Below, in pieces: positions 36,239 to 45,576 of a stretch of 64,000 nucleotides of DNA. The stretch covers positions 186,001-250,000 of the forward strand of contig JBLKOM010000002.1 of NCBI GenBank assembly GCA_047602755.1, read 5' to 3'. The position numbers were made by a program, and so were the translations under genes. How positions within the stretch are numbered: the stretch's first letter is position 1; each line of letters starts with the position of its first letter. Below the pieces are notes generated by a model. The model was given only the letters and a program-made list of their open reading frames with translations. It did no database searches and was not told the DNA's origin. Source of the stretch: JACJVV01 sp047602755. GTDB taxonomy: Archaea > Nanobdellota > Nanobdellia > Woesearchaeales > JACJVV01.

Positions 36239-37314
36239 TCATTTTTTCTTGTTTTATAATCTACTTTAAATGTAATTAAACCTTTTGCTGATTTAACGTT
36301 TTGTCCTTTTTCATCTTTAATACTTCTTATTTTTTGTATAAAATCAGTAGTTTTTCCTTTAATTTTTATTTCTGTCCCTATTATTATTTCATGTTCAATC
36401 TCTGCAAATGCCACTTTATTCTTTCCATAATAATTTTTGATTATTCCTATTTTAATATACTTAGGTTTTCTTTGCCTAGGAGATTGTTTACATTTATTAG
36501 AACAACAACTATTCATCATTTTTCTACATTTGTCACAACATATAAATAATTTGTCACAATTTAAGTTATGACAATTAATATATGTCTCACATTTTTTTCC
36601 ACAATGTTTACATTCAGTTAATGGATTAGCAGTTTTTGTTACAAGTCTATCATCAAATACAAACAATCCACCTTCCCAATATTTGTTAGGATATTTATTC
36701 ATATAATCAATTACTCCTCCTTTAAGTTGGAGAACATTATTTATTCCAATTTGTTTCATGTATGCAGTAGCTTTTTCACATCTAATCCCACCAGTACAAT
36801 AAGTAATAATTTTTTTATTAGAAATCTCTTTCTTTAATTTCTTTAGTTCATCAGGAAATTGTTTAAAAGTTTTAATATCCATTATTTTTGCATTTCTAAA
36901 TTTTCCAACATCTGCTTCATATTTATTTCTTGTATCAAGAATTATAAAATCTTCATTCTTTTCGTATAATTTGTTAAGTTGTGCTGGAGTTATATAATCT
37001 GCTTTATTTTTCATATCTACTTCTTTTCCTAGAACAACAATTTCTTTTCTTACTCTAACAACTAATTTATGATATGTATTTTTATCGGATTCTAATTCTC
37101 GAAATGTAATATCATTAAATTCTTTTATCGTTTTTAGCCATTTTTTGAATTTCTCAATTGATTTATTATCGCTACATATTCCACCATTTATTCCTTCTTT
37201 CCCGATTAGAATTCTTCCTAATATGTTTAATTCTTTACATTTCTCAAGAATAATATCTCTAATTTTATCAGGATTTATTTTCACAAATTTGTAAAATGTT
37301 ATTGTATTATACAT
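36217..37314 (-). CDS. trhO: TrhO-like rhodanese (tRNA U34 hydroxylation) with C-terminal extension
   Basis: About 365 aa. Residues 1-95 match the TrhO N-terminal domain (FYKFVKINPDKIRD, then GRILIGKEGINGG). A rhodanese domain follows with DFIILDTRNKYEADVG and active-site Cys in ITYCTGGIRCEKATAYM. A cysteine cluster (CKHCGKKCETYINC onward) comes next. The last 65 residues resemble the U32-peptidase C-terminal/EF-Tu domain II-like fold, an unusual tail. The frame opens at TTG 37326, but GAGG followed by six bases favours ATG 37314. Family members form 5-hydroxyuridine at tRNA position 34. The 3' end overlaps the convergent secreted-protein gene by 22 bases. Confidence 0.85.
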   Translation of the reverse strand: MYNTITFYKFVKINPDKIRDIILEKCKELNILGRILIGKEGINGGICSDNKSIEKFKKWLKTIKEFNDITFRELESDKNTYHKLVVRVRKEIVVLGKEVDMKNKADYITPAQLNKLYEKNEDFIILDTRNKYEADVGKFRNAKIMDIKTFKQFPDELKKLKKEISNKKIITYCTGGIRCEKATAYMKQIGINNVLQLKGGVIDYMNKYPNKYWEGGLFVFDDRLVTKTANPLTECKHCGKKCETYINCHNLNCDKLFICCDKCRKMMNSCCSNKCKQSPRQRKPKYIKIGIIKNYYGKNKVAFAEIEHEIIIGTEIKIKGKTTDFIQKIRSIKDEKGQNVKSAKGLITFKVDYKTRKNDQIMISP

Positions 37315-37373
37315 TTTTATCCTCAATTATTATTCAAAATTCACCTTAAAGGGTGAGAATTTTAATTATTTAA

Positions 37374-39065
37374 TTATAAATATTTTACCATATATGGTTT
37401 TTCAAGTGAATATCCTAGTTTTTTATAGTATCCTCTTACACCAACACCCGATATAATTACCATTTTATTTTTATTATTCTCTTTTGCAAGTTCTTCGGCC
37501 TTTTGCATTAAAAGTTTTCCAAGGCCCTTATGCTGAACTTTATCATCATTCTTTCCTATTGAAACAGCACTTCCATATACGTGCAGTTCTCTTATTAAAG
37601 CACTTTTTAATGTAATTACAGGATGAAGACTTCTTGGCGGAATTCTAAGTCTAACAAATCCTAATATTTTATCATCTGCTTCCATTGATATAAAATATTC
37701 TTTACCGTTACTTGCGTTATATTCTCGTACAATTATTTTTGGTTCAGACTTTATTATCAGATTTCCAACTTCTCTTGCTCTTATATCTCTAAATTCTATT
37801 CCTCTTTTTTTTGCAGTTTCATTAACATATTGCCTTAAATTAGTTCTTTCAACTCCATCAACTATTACATATGTTGGAATATCACGCTGTATTCTCATTA
37901 CACGACACCATTCTGGAATATATTTAAATCCTTCAACAATGATATCTCCTGCTTCTTCTGCACTTAATGGTTCGAATATTCCTTTTTTATAATCTTCTTC
38001 TAATTTTGTTCCAGGCATTACCATGCAAGGATATATTTTAGCCATGTCTGGTTTAAATGCATCATCTTGGAAAATAGTTTTAATACTTTCAATGTCTTTT
38101 TCTTTACTAATTACTTTTCCATCAACATCAGGAAGTCCAGGCATAATATGAAAATTAAGCTTAAAACCTAAATCACGTAGTTCAGCAATTGATTTTTTTG
38201 TATCTTCAATAGTATGTCCTCTATTTGTTGCTTTTAATACATCATCATATATTGTTTGTATTCCAAGTTCAATTCTTGTTGCACCCAAATTAAGACACTC
38301 TATACCATGCTCTAAAAAACCCCAATCAGGTTTTGTTTCAATTGTTAATCCAATGCATCTAATAACAGCATTTTCATTATCTGCATGTTCTTCTTCAAGT
38401 GATTTTACATTTTCATGCTTCAATTTCATTATTTTTTCTGTAACACGAGAAACACGTTCTACATCATCTACTGAGCCAGGTAATTCAAAAAATTCTCTAA
38501 ATTTATCTAAATCTAGAACTCCTTCTTTGTAAAATAATCTTGAAAAATCATTATATGCTTTGAATGAATTATAAATATAATCATATTGATAGTCTTTCTT
38601 AAATGCGCAAAATGTTCCACCCATTACAATTTGATCAACTTTATCAGGATTTTGTCCTATAACCACATATTGTTCAAGTCTGTTAAAAACGATTCTATAA
38701 GAATCATATGAATTTCTTTTTCCACGCATGGTAGATGGTTCGTGTCCAGTATAACTTTTAGGGGTATTACCAAATGCACTATTAAGGCCTCCTGGACAAA
38801 ATGTACAACTTCCATGTGGACAAACAAAAGGCTTAGTCATGGTCGCAACAATTGCAACTCCTGACCCTGTTCTTGTAGGTTTTGTCTCAAGATATTTTCG
38901 TATTATTTTTGCATCATCAGAATTTGCCTGTAAATATACTTCTATATCAGTTGGTATTATTTTTCTTGAATGTTTCTTGCATAATTGAACTTTCTTTTTT
39001 GCAATTTTCTCTTTGGAAGGTTTTTCTTGTTTTATCCAATCAATTAATTCTTCAAAATAGCTCAT
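37374..39065 (-). CDS. elp3: tRNA uridine(34) acetyltransferase Elp3
   Basis: A 563-aa Elp3, producing the acetyl-derived cm5U34 intermediate in tRNA. Radical SAM cysteines C82, C87 and C90 are in VCPHGSCTFCPGG, followed by SAYTGHEPS-type strands. The C-terminal GNAT domain includes GFVRLRIPPRSLHPVI and QHKGLGKLLMQKAEELA with the acetyl-CoA loop. Length and order are typical. It lies next to the TrhO-like gene, so two U34-modifying enzymes are adjacent on one strand. Confidence 0.96.
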   Translation of the reverse strand: MSYFEELIDWIKQEKPSKEKIAKKKVQLCKKHSRKIIPTDIEVYLQANSDDAKIIRKYLETKPTRTGSGVAIVATMTKPFVCPHGSCTFCPGGLNSAFGNTPKSYTGHEPSTMRGKRNSYDSYRIVFNRLEQYVVIGQNPDKVDQIVMGGTFCAFKKDYQYDYIYNSFKAYNDFSRLFYKEGVLDLDKFREFFELPGSVDDVERVSRVTEKIMKLKHENVKSLEEEHADNENAVIRCIGLTIETKPDWGFLEHGIECLNLGATRIELGIQTIYDDVLKATNRGHTIEDTKKSIAELRDLGFKLNFHIMPGLPDVDGKVISKEKDIESIKTIFQDDAFKPDMAKIYPCMVMPGTKLEEDYKKGIFEPLSAEEAGDIIVEGFKYIPEWCRVMRIQRDIPTYVIVDGVERTNLRQYVNETAKKRGIEFRDIRAREVGNLIIKSEPKIIVREYNASNGKEYFISMEADDKILGFVRLRIPPRSLHPVITLKSALIRELHVYGSAVSIGKNDDKVQHKGLGKLLMQKAEELAKENNKNKMVIISGVGVRGYYKKLGYSLEKPYMVKYL

Positions 39066-39100
39066 ATTTGTAAAAAGTCTTATTTTATTTAAAAAATTAG

Positions 39101-39646
39101 TTAATGATTTTTTAGTTTTTGTAAAGGGTAATGCATAAGATATACTGTTAATATTAAATTAATCATATTGGTATGAATCATTGCTAATAAATGTGATTTA
39201 GTTATGACTAAAATTACATAAAAAAGACATATTATTATTATAACATAAATTATTCCTATTTTTTTATCAATACTTGTAACTTTCTTAAATGGATAAATCA
39301 TTAAAGTAATTGTAACTAATATACTTAGTTCTAATGTCAAGAAATTATTTCTAACAAGACCTACTTGTATAGTCTCTGTAGTATTACCTCCACTTTGGTT
39401 TTGTGTAATACTACTAATTATTTTATAGTCTCTTATTTTTTTATATATTCTATTTATAATTCCAAAGCATAAATATGGAACTACAATAGTATAAACTAAT
39501 GCTTTTATGAATGTTTTATTTAATTTACTTGGTCTGTTAGTTAATTTAAGTAAATCAAGATATTTTGAAAAATAAAAAAGACCTATTAAAAGACTTATAG
39601 AACTAATAATTGAAAGAATAGCAATGATTATTATATTATGATTCAT
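39101..39646 (-). CDS. polytopic membrane protein
   Basis: A 181-aa membrane protein, about five hydrophobic helices: residues 4-25, 45-65, 103-120, 128-150 and 155-175. A polar loop SSITQNQSGGNTTETIQVG lies between helices two and three. No family recognised. Its start overlaps the end of cysS by 4 bases, so it is translated from the same message. Function unknown. Confidence 0.7.
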   Translation of the reverse strand: MNHNIIIIAILSIISSISLLIGLFYFSKYLDLLKLTNRPSKLNKTFIKALVYTIVVPYLCFGIINRIYKKIRDYKIISSITQNQSGGNTTETIQVGLVRNNFLTLELSILVTITLMIYPFKKVTSIDKKIGIIYVIIIICLFYVILVITKSHLLAMIHTNMINLILTVYLMHYPLQKLKNH

Positions 39647-41022
39647 ATTTTTTTCAATCGATATGATTCTTTCTCGTCGAAGATTTCATACCCTTTTAGT
39701 TTAATCTCATCTCGTAATTTATCACTTAATGCCCAATCTTTATTTTTTCTTGCATTTAGTCTTTCTTCTGCAATATTAATAATTTCATAAGGTATTTTTT
39801 CTATATCAAATCTCATAATACCTAAAACACTATCTAATTTCTTTAATGTCTCAATTATATCCTCAATATTATTTATGTTATCAATATTTTTATTTATTTC
39901 TTTTATGAATTCAAATGTAACTGCAAGTCCTCCTGATATGTTAAGATCATCATCCATTTGTTGTTCAAATTGTTGTAAATATTTATTCCATTCAACTATA
40001 ACTTCTCCTTTTTTTGCAGTTAATAATTTACTTATAACTTCATCAAACTTCTTTAATGTATCAGGTATCTGTTTTAATTCTTCTTCCCTAAAATCTAATT
40101 GTGCTCTGTAATGTGTTTTTAATAATTCATAGCGTATTGATCTTGTATCATATCCTTTTTTTGTAAGATCTCTTAATGTGTAGAAATTACCTTTGCTTTT
40201 TGACATTTTTTCGCCATTAACTATTAAATGAGCATTATGTATCCAATATTTAACCCATTTTCCACCAAGTGCTGATTCTGTTTGTGCAATTTCATTTGTA
40301 TGATGAGGAAATATTAAATCTACTCCACCTGTATGTATATCAAACTTCTCTCCAAGATGTTTTGTTGACATTGCTGAACATTCAATATGCCATCCTGGTC
40401 TTCCTTTTCCTAGTTCAGTCTCCCAAAAAACTTCTCCATCCTCTTCATCCCACGCTTTCCATAACGCAAAATCTCTAGCATCTTCCTTTTCATATTCATC
40501 TGCATCATTCATTCTACCATCAGCATTTTCTTTTAGATGATTATGATCTAGACATGCTAATTCTCCATAATCTTTTATTTCAGAAATTTTACAATATGTT
40601 GTACCATTCTTTTCATAAGTCTTACCTTGTTCTTTCATTTTTAGAATAAGTCCTATCATTTCATTTATATGATCAGTAGCTTTTGGCATAACATCTGGTA
40701 ATTCAATATTTAGTGCTTTAATATCTTCAAGAAATGCTTCTCCATAAAACTCAGTAAATTCTTTTAATGATTTTCCTTGTTTTTGTGAGTCTCTAATAGT
40801 TTTATCATCTACATCAGTAAGATTCATTACATGTTTAACTTTATATCCTTTAAATTTCAAGTATCTTTTAAGTAAATCAACAAAAATATATGCTCTCAAA
40901 TTACCTATATGCACATAGTTGTAAACAGTAGGTCCACAACTGTACATTTTTATTAAATTTTGATCTAAAGGAACAAAATCTTCTTTTCTTCTTCCTAATG
41001 TGTTAAATATTTTTAATGTCAT
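39643..41022 (-). CDS. cysS: cysteinyl-tRNA synthetase
   Basis: A 459-aa class Ia CysRS. YSCGPTVYNYVHIGNLRAY contains the zinc Cys and the HIGH-like motif (residues 28-40). WHIECSAMS and HHTNEIAQTE add zinc and substrate residues, and the KMSKS loop is intact (GEKMSKSKGN near 265). The C-terminal anticodon domain is short, as in archaeal forms. The gene lies downstream of cysE and an unknown gene, so cysteine synthesis and charging are clustered. Confidence 0.95.
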   Translation of the reverse strand: MTLKIFNTLGRRKEDFVPLDQNLIKMYSCGPTVYNYVHIGNLRAYIFVDLLKRYLKFKGYKVKHVMNLTDVDDKTIRDSQKQGKSLKEFTEFYGEAFLEDIKALNIELPDVMPKATDHINEMIGLILKMKEQGKTYEKNGTTYCKISEIKDYGELACLDHNHLKENADGRMNDADEYEKEDARDFALWKAWDEEDGEVFWETELGKGRPGWHIECSAMSTKHLGEKFDIHTGGVDLIFPHHTNEIAQTESALGGKWVKYWIHNAHLIVNGEKMSKSKGNFYTLRDLTKKGYDTRSIRYELLKTHYRAQLDFREEELKQIPDTLKKFDEVISKLLTAKKGEVIVEWNKYLQQFEQQMDDDLNISGGLAVTFEFIKEINKNIDNINNIEDIIETLKKLDSVLGIMRFDIEKIPYEIINIAEERLNARKNKDWALSDKLRDEIKLKGYEIFDEKESYRLKKI

Positions 41023-41116
41023 TTTACTATACCTTTTTTTATATCTTTACTTTATATTATTACTTTATTCTTTTATTATATATTACTTACAAATTTTGCT
41101 TTATTTTTAAAATGTA

Positions 41117-41794
41117 TTAAATTCCATCTCCGTTTATAAACATCCCAACTGATTCTCTATTTCCACATTCTAATTTTGTATGCGGACTTTTTGCAACATC
41201 TTCTGAGGCTGGATATATTTCAGCTTGCCATTCACTCATTAATTGTTTAAGTTGTTCCTTAGTCATATCAACAAATGGATAAAATTGTGCAAGTCCATTA
41301 TATTTTTTTACTATTTTATCCTCACGCCAATCTGTTATACCTTGTATCCATAAAACAGGCTTTACATTCATTTTTGATAATACATAATTTAGATGACCAT
41401 GTTTTTGTTCTTTTCTCCACCTATCAAAATCTGGACCTTGTTGTGTTTCCCATATTCTACCATATTCTTTTTCAACGTCTTTTTCAGTATATCCTAAATT
41501 TAATATTTCTATATTCATTCCTTTCTCAAGCATGCTATAAAGATTATCCCATCTTCTTTGTGGATATAATCCATGATTAGTAAAATACATTTTTGGATAT
41601 TTATTGTTTACAATAAACCACAGTCGAGGTATTGCTTCAGATGTTTCATTTGCTGCAGTTGTCATTAATAATTCTCCTTGCATAGTCGCCCATCTTGCTC
41701 TATCATATACATTTAATGAAGCAATCTCATTATATGCAATTTTATCAGCTAATACTATTTCCAGTGTAGGTAATTCTATTAAGTTATCTATCAT
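41117..41794 (-). CDS. hypothetical protein between cysE and cysS
   Basis: A 225-aa soluble protein I do not recognise. It is rich in Trp, Tyr and Met, with segments such as PRLWFIVNNKYPKMYFTNHG and YGRIWETQQGPDFDRWRKE, and a C-terminus holding one Cys in LECGNRESVGMF. The start overlaps cysE by 11 bases, so translation is coupled. Its position between serine acetyltransferase and cysteinyl-tRNA synthetase suggests a role in sulphur or cysteine metabolism, but no sulphur-enzyme motif is visible. Confidence 0.7.
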   Translation of the reverse strand: MIDNLIELPTLEIVLADKIAYNEIASLNVYDRARWATMQGELLMTTAANETSEAIPRLWFIVNNKYPKMYFTNHGLYPQRRWDNLYSMLEKGMNIEILNLGYTEKDVEKEYGRIWETQQGPDFDRWRKEQKHGHLNYVLSKMNVKPVLWIQGITDWREDKIVKKYNGLAQFYPFVDMTKEQLKQLMSEWQAEIYPASEDVAKSPHTKLECGNRESVGMFINGDGI

Positions 41795-42368
41795 TTTTTT
41801 TCCTATCAGAATGATATTTTGAATCTTTTAATTTTTCTTTTGTTCTTTTTCCATTTCTTCTTACAATATATCCTGGAGCACCAACAACAGTGCAATTATC
41901 AGGAACATCTTTATTTATCACAACACTCTCAGCTCCTATTTTTGAGTTATTTCCTATTTTTATTGGGCCAAGAAGTGTAGCATTTGCTCCAATCATTACA
42001 TTATTTCCTAAAGTAGGATGTCTTTTACCTACATGATGCCCAGTTCCTCCTAATGTTACACCATGGAATAATACACAGTTATTACCAATATCAGATGTTT
42101 CACCAATCACTACACCCATTCCATGATCAATAAAGAATCCTTTCCCTATTTTTGCTCCAGGATGTATTTCTATTCCAGTAAAAAATCTCATAATCTGACT
42201 TATCAATCTTGGTATCACAGGAATTTTTATTTTATACATAATACTACTTATATATCTATGAACAATAATTGCATGTAAACTAGGGTATAAAATTATCTCT
42301 ATCTTTCGAAAAAAACCATTCATAACGGCTGGATCATTTTTTGCTATTGCTTTTATGTCTTCGAACAT
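41784..42368 (-). CDS. cysE: serine O-acetyltransferase
   Basis: A 194-aa left-handed beta-helix acetyltransferase making O-acetylserine for cysteine synthesis. Hexapeptide repeats are clear in IEIHPGAKIGKGFFIDHGMG and VVIGETSDIGNNCVLFHGVT, then GGTGHHVGKRHPTLG and the acetyl-CoA end KIGAESVVINKDVPDNCTVV. Catalytic His residues in DHGMG and HGVTLG are present. The N-terminus is shorter than in enterobacterial CysE. It leads the cysE-unknown-cysS run. No cysK is in this window. Confidence 0.93.
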   Translation of the reverse strand: MFEDIKAIAKNDPAVMNGFFRKIEIILYPSLHAIIVHRYISSIMYKIKIPVIPRLISQIMRFFTGIEIHPGAKIGKGFFIDHGMGVVIGETSDIGNNCVLFHGVTLGGTGHHVGKRHPTLGNNVMIGANATLLGPIKIGNNSKIGAESVVINKDVPDNCTVVGAPGYIVRRNGKRTKEKLKDSKYHSDRKKNDR

Positions 42369-42544
42369 TTTTTCACCTTTTGTTTTATATTTGAAAAATA
42401 AAATAAATTTCTAATAAATATATTATTTAAACTAAATAGACCTATGAAAGAATTCAGCAACAACAACAAATTATTTTTTGCATAATTATGTTATTCAATT
42501 TATATTTATAAATGTTACCAACTATCCAGAGCTATAAAATAACC

Positions 42545-42580
42545 ACTAGCTAGTAGTTAAAAAACGAAAAATATATAAAG
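42545..42580 (+). promoter_or_regulatory. promoter with ACT-N4-AGT dyad, copy E
   Basis: ACTAGCTAGT is a perfect 10-bp palindrome at 42545-42554, followed after 10 bases by CGAAAAATATATAAAGGAG. This is the BRE, TATA and Shine-Dalgarno region of the gene at 42603. Geometry matches copies A, B and C. Confidence 0.6.
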
Positions 42581-42602
42581 GAGTAAATTTATCTTTCTTA
42601 AA

Positions 42603-43241
42603 ATGACAAAAAAACCAAATAATGAAACAACAAAACAATCTGATACTGCATTCTCAGATGATATAACTGTAAAGGATTTTTCTACTCATACTTATACTAA
42701 AATTAGGCAAGATGGAATGGATCCTTTTGCTCAGCCTTCAACCTCTTACATGAAAAAAGCATTATTAGGAGCTGCATTAGTAGCTGGTTTAGCTTTAACA
42801 TATTTGGCAGTTGATAAAGCAATGGAAAGAGAAGATAGACGAGAAGACATTAGACTTGAAGAACATGCACAAATGGCACGTATGTCTGCACCTTTACCTG
42901 GCTCATTAGATTTATCTGCTGATGTGATGGGTTATTATGATAATAATTCAAATCTTGCGTATGTTGCTATTGGTAATGATGTTTATCAAGTTAATACAAA
43001 TACATGGGCAAGAACTCCATTAGGAGATGGAATGATAAACTCACAGCTTAAACGACAATATAATTTCCCAAAGTTAGAGGAACTTATTATAAGAATTAAT
43101 TCAAATACTAGAACATTAGATGGTAATCGTCTTAACATGTTACCTGGCAAAAAATATGCAGGAATTCCTGATGCTCCTGTATCAATAGATGATATTGATT
43201 TAACCGATTATACATCAAAACCTCTATTTACTAACTGGTGA
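42603..43241 (+). CDS. single-pass membrane protein
   Basis: A 212-aa protein. A polar N-terminus of about 50 residues is rich in Thr and Asn. One transmembrane helix (KALLGAALVAGLALTYLAV, residues 52-70) is followed by a charged stalk and an extracytoplasmic domain. Its last 60 residues include LEELIIRINSNTRTLDG and LNMLPGKKYAGIPD, faintly like the end of a LysM repeat. No secure family. Its promoter belongs to the ACT-N4-AGT class. Divergent from cysE. Function unknown. Confidence 0.72.
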   Translation: MTKKPNNETTKQSDTAFSDDITVKDFSTHTYTKIRQDGMDPFAQPSTSYMKKALLGAALVAGLALTYLAVDKAMEREDRREDIRLEEHAQMARMSAPLPGSLDLSADVMGYYDNNSNLAYVAIGNDVYQVNTNTWARTPLGDGMINSQLKRQYNFPKLEELIIRINSNTRTLDGNRLNMLPGKKYAGIPDAPVSIDDIDLTDYTSKPLFTNW

Positions 43242-43328
43242 CTTTGATTTTATTTATTTCTCTATTTTTCTACTATTTTTTTATATAACCCAGTAACCTT
43301 TAAAAACAACTTATCTCTCCCAGTCATT

Positions 43329-45092
43329 ATGGAACATATAAGATCACCTATATGTACTGTATTAGGGCACGTAGATCATGGAAAATCTATGATTCTAGAC
43401 AGTATAAGGGGTAGTAACATTGTATCAAAAGAAGCAGGAGGTATTACTCAAGCAATTGGGGCTTCTATTATACCTTTAGATACTGTCAAGACTAAATGTG
43501 GCGATCTTGCTACTAAAATGAATTTTAATTTTACTATTCCTGGTTTACTTTTTATTGACACACCAGGACACGCTGCTTTTACTTCATTAAGAAAACGTGG
43601 TGGTAATATTGCAGACATAGCAATTTTAGTTGTTGACATTAATGAAGGGTTAATGCCTCAAACAATTGAAGCTATAGATATATTAAAGTCTTCTAAAACT
43701 CCTTTTGTTATTGCAGCGAATAAAATTGATTTAATTCATGGCTGGAAATCTGATTTAAATATTAATGTTACATCTAATATTTTAAAACAATCACCACAAG
43801 TAATACAAACATTTGAAACAAAATTATATGAATTAGTTGGAAAACTTTCTGAACATGGTCTTAATTCTGAAAGATTTGATCGTGTTGAAGATTTTAGCAA
43901 ACAAATTGCAATAGTACCAGTATCAGCCATGACTTCTGAGGGAATATCCTCATTGTTAATGGTGATTGCAGGTTTAACTCAACGTTATATGGAAACTAAT
44001 CTTCATGTTACACAAGGTATAGGTGCAAAAGGAACCATTCTTGAGATAAAAGAAGAAAAAGGCTTAGGTAAAGTAATGGATGTTATAATTTATGATGGAA
44101 GTCTTAAAAAAGATGATCTTCTTGTAATTGGTGGAATGGACGAACCTGTTGTTACAAAAGTAAAAATGCTTCTTGAACCTGAACCATTATCAGAAATGCG
44201 TGATAAGAAAACAAAATATAATCAATGTAATGAAGTTCATGCTGCAATTGGTGTAAGAGTTGTTGCTGCTGAAATTGACACTGTTATTGCAGGGATGCCT
44301 ATTCAATCATGTAGGCAAATAGAATTAGCAGCAGTTAAAGAAGAAATTCAAGAAGAAGTAGAATCTGCATTAATAGAAACAGATAAAGATGGTATAATAA
44401 TTAAAGCCGATACTATCGGAAGCCTTGAAGCTCTTACAAATTTGTTAAAAGAAAAACAAATTCCTATTATGAAAGCAGCTATTGGTAACATTAGTAAAAA
44501 AGATATTGCCGACGCTGAAGGCAATATTGAAAATAATCCAGAATATGCTACTATTTTAGGGTTTAATGTTAATAATATATCAGGTTTATCACCTAGATAT
44601 GTAAAAATTATTACAGATAAAATAGTGTATAAAATTCTTGATGAATTAGATCTATACTTAAAGAATTTTAAAGAAGAACAAGAAAAACGGAAATTAGATG
44701 GAATGACATATCCTGCAAAATTTGAGATTTTATCAGGTTATGTTTTTAGGCAAAGTAATCCAGCAGTCTGTGGTGTTCATGTTATTGAAGGAAAATTAAA
44801 AGTTGGAATGCCTATATTAAAAAATGGAAAAGTAATATCAGAGATTAAAAGTATTCAAAAAGAAAAAGAAAGTGTTACTGAAGTTGAGAAAGGTTCAGAA
44901 GTAGCAATATCAATGATTAATGTAACAGTTGGTCGCCAAATTGATGAAGGAGATATACTTTATTCTGCTATTAAAGAAGATGAATTTAGAAAATATAAAG
45001 ATTTAAAAAAATTCCTTAAAGACAATGAAAAAGAAGTATTAAAAGAAATTGCTTTACAAATGCGAAAAGATAATATTGTTTGGGGAGTTTAA
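43329..45092 (+). CDS. infB: translation initiation factor IF5B
   Basis: A 587-aa archaeal/eukaryote-type IF5B GTPase joining ribosomal subunits. G1 GHVDHGKS (residues 12-19), switch II DTPGHAAF near 77, NKID near 135 and a G5-type SAM near 198 are intact. Domains II to IV follow, with FEILSGYVFRQSNPAVCGVH in the fourth domain and the long connecting helix before it. Length is normal for archaea. The TATA-like TTTATATAACC lies about 50 bases upstream. The PUA gene follows after 15 bases. Confidence 0.96.
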   Translation: MEHIRSPICTVLGHVDHGKSMILDSIRGSNIVSKEAGGITQAIGASIIPLDTVKTKCGDLATKMNFNFTIPGLLFIDTPGHAAFTSLRKRGGNIADIAILVVDINEGLMPQTIEAIDILKSSKTPFVIAANKIDLIHGWKSDLNINVTSNILKQSPQVIQTFETKLYELVGKLSEHGLNSERFDRVEDFSKQIAIVPVSAMTSEGISSLLMVIAGLTQRYMETNLHVTQGIGAKGTILEIKEEKGLGKVMDVIIYDGSLKKDDLLVIGGMDEPVVTKVKMLLEPEPLSEMRDKKTKYNQCNEVHAAIGVRVVAAEIDTVIAGMPIQSCRQIELAAVKEEIQEEVESALIETDKDGIIIKADTIGSLEALTNLLKEKQIPIMKAAIGNISKKDIADAEGNIENNPEYATILGFNVNNISGLSPRYVKIITDKIVYKILDELDLYLKNFKEEQEKRKLDGMTYPAKFEILSGYVFRQSNPAVCGVHVIEGKLKVGMPILKNGKVISEIKSIQKEKESVTEVEKGSEVAISMINVTVGRQIDEGDILYSAIKEDEFRKYKDLKKFLKDNEKEVLKEIALQMRKDNIVWGV

Positions 45093-45107
45093 ATTTATTT
45101 ATAAAAA

Positions 45108-45566
45108 ATGAAAATACAACCTCTTAATCGTAAAGAAGCTGGAAAAATTCTTGAGCAAATTGAAAAAGAATATGGTTGTAATCCAAAATCTTTACTTATA
45201 GATAGATATACGTTTTTTCAGTCTGATAAAAATAAAATTTACATTGTTAATAACTTAATAAAAGAATTTGATTTTTCACAGATGCGTATAAATTCTTTTG
45301 GATTATATTTATGTGAAATCAATCGTGGAAATATTCGTCTTTCAATTGAAGGTAGTCAATTATTAGGTAAGCATTGTAAAAAAAATATTTTAGAAATTGA
45401 TGAAGAAATTTCAAAACAATGGATGATGGGTAATGACATTCCGTCTGAAAAAGAATTTAATGGGTTTGTTATAATTAAGAATAATAATGATTACATGGGT
45501 TCTGGTAAATATAAGGAAGGAGTAATACTTAATTTTGTTTCAAAGCAACGAAGAATAAAAGAATAA
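45108..45566 (+). CDS. PUA-domain RNA-binding protein
   Basis: A 152-aa protein resembling the isolated RNA-binding C-terminus of NOL1/NOP2/Sun-type methyltransferases. A helix-rich first half has PLNRKEAGKILEQIEKEYG, a centre strand FGLYLCEINRGNIRLSIEGS, and the terminal PUA signature FNGFVIIKNNNDYMGSGKY followed by KQRRIK. There is no methyltransferase domain. It is co-transcribed with infB (15-base gap), pointing to ribosome or tRNA work. The partner and substrate are unknown. Confidence 0.75.
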   Translation: MKIQPLNRKEAGKILEQIEKEYGCNPKSLLIDRYTFFQSDKNKIYIVNNLIKEFDFSQMRINSFGLYLCEINRGNIRLSIEGSQLLGKHCKKNILEIDEEISKQWMMGNDIPSEKEFNGFVIIKNNNDYMGSGKYKEGVILNFVSKQRRIKE

Positions 45567-45576
45567 AATTGTTTTA

